Shown here: piece after piece, positions 63,453-64,000 of the stretch
Position numbering within the stretch: position 1 is the stretch's first letter
Layout: each line of letters begins with the position of its first letter
Origin: Gelidibacter japonicus
GTDB lineage: Bacteria > Bacteroidota > Bacteroidia > Flavobacteriales > Flavobacteriaceae
Direction: 5' to 3'
DNA length: 64,000 bases
NCBI RefSeq assembly: GCF_010725055.1
Contig: NZ_BJKB01000009.1
Span: forward strand, 1-64,000
Position numbers and translations under genes: made by a program
Notes under the pieces: generated by a model
Seen by the model: only the letters and a program-made list of their open reading frames with translations
What the model was told of the DNA's origin: nothing
The model's database searches: none

Positions 63453-64000
63453 TTGAGTACTGTAAGAGTTTTTATTTCCGAGAATTTTAAGGAACTGCTC
63501 CAGTTTATAAAAAGTATTAGTTTTTCAAAAGCCATCCGAGTGGGCATTGCGGTTACTTTACCTGTACTCATAGGCATAGAGCTTGGATATCTTGAAATTG
63601 GATTGGCGCTCAGTTTTGGTGCCTTCTGGAGTTCGCCCAGCGATGTTATTGGCAGCTTCCGTCATAAAAAGTTTGGCATTCTAATGTCGGCGACATTGGT
63701 TATGATTGTCAGTTTCATAAAGGGCTATCTACATTTTGAACTGTGGCTGTTACTTCCGGTTTTGGGATTGATCACTTTTGCCATCGCTTTAATTTCGGTA
63801 TATGGTTTTCGTGCTTCGCTTATCAGTTTTTCGGGTCTTATGGCCTTTGTATTGAGTTTTTCACTCGAATCCGAACTGGAAATTTATCAGTATGCTTTGT
63901 TGTTAGGGACGGGCGGACTTTGGTATTTGCTCCTGTCCAAGCTTTGGTATCGCATTAACCCAAAGGCAGAAACCGAGGAGTTTTTGTCCGAAACTTATTT
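63453..64000 (+). CDS. FUSC-family membrane protein (partial, runs off the window)
   Basis: An open frame from a TTG at 63453 to the window end gives at least 182 residues: STVRVFISENFKELLQF, then several hydrophobic helices in pairs (AIRVGIAVTLPVLIGIELG, LSFGAFWSSPSDVIGSFRHK), as in FUSC/YccS-like inner-membrane proteins thought to export aromatic or organic acids. There is no ATG near the start. The C-terminal part lies beyond the window. Confidence 0.7.
   Translation, partial: MSTVRVFISENFKELLQFIKSISFSKAIRVGIAVTLPVLIGIELGYLEIGLALSFGAFWSSPSDVIGSFRHKKFGILMSATLVMIVSFIKGYLHFELWLLLPVLGLITFAIALISVYGFRASLISFSGLMAFVLSFSLESELEIYQYALLLGTGGLWYLLLSKLWYRINPKAETEEFLSETY

Overview
The window comes from a chromosome of a member of the Bacteroidota, most likely a yellow-pigmented marine-type Flavobacteriaceae. 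The basis is: an AT-rich sequence; many starts without a Shine-Dalgarno but with the Bacteroidota promoter -7 box TAnnTTTG (often with TTG about 19-20 bases upstream); lipoprotein and Sec signals; type IX secretion (T9SS) sorting domains; PorP/SprF and OmpA/PorE-like proteins; a crtI-crtB-crtZ-crtY zeaxanthin operon behind a MerR regulator; and a SurA-type chaperone set beside a MoxR ATPase. No rRNA, CRISPR array, prophage or intact insertion sequence was seen. One tRNA-Leu(GAG) is present.

Layout. 0.5-10.3 kb (mostly minus strand): a thioredoxin lipoprotein, small membrane proteins, a SanA-like protein, a small winged-helix regulator whose probable operator is present twice, then kdsA with a beta-barrel protein and an acetyltransferase. 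10.7-12.5 kb: typA. 12.6-28.9 kb: a surface-polysaccharide region with two GT2 enzymes, a GT-C-like membrane protein, an FdtA-type ketoisomerase, a DegT aminotransferase, a FemAB-like transferase, two tandem WzxE-type flippases, a hexapeptide acyltransferase, several glycosyltransferases, a beta-helix protein and a methyltransferase. Two decayed glycosyltransferase remnants lie in its gaps. 28.9-32.8 kb: ftsE, azurin, a cyclophilin-FKBP fusion and an SRPBCC protein. 33.1-38.5 kb: three parvulin-type periplasmic PPIases, moxR and a GldL-like small protein. 38.9-42.1 kb: aconitase and a TlpA-like thioredoxin. 42.1-47.0 kb: the carotenoid operon with its B12-domain MerR regulator. 47.6-50.6 kb: small lipoprotein and membrane proteins and a T9SS type A cargo.

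51.5-63.2 kb is the most striking part: a five-gene, single-strand, tightly spaced operon encoding a 2004-residue collagen-like surface protein, a CshA/GEVED-type adhesin-like protein, a protein with a T9SS type B sorting domain, a PorP/SprF-family outer membrane protein and a PorE-like OmpA protein. I read it as a dedicated secretion and anchoring module for a long collagen-like surface fibre. Its promoter region carries two equally spaced direct-repeat pairs. The window ends inside a FUSC-family membrane protein gene.

Small repeats are also notable: arrays with an exact 7-base period but unrelated sequences at six places (one inside a coding gene), 71-base two-hairpin units directly downstream of two terminators, and a 20-base palindrome cleanly inserted into one of those units.
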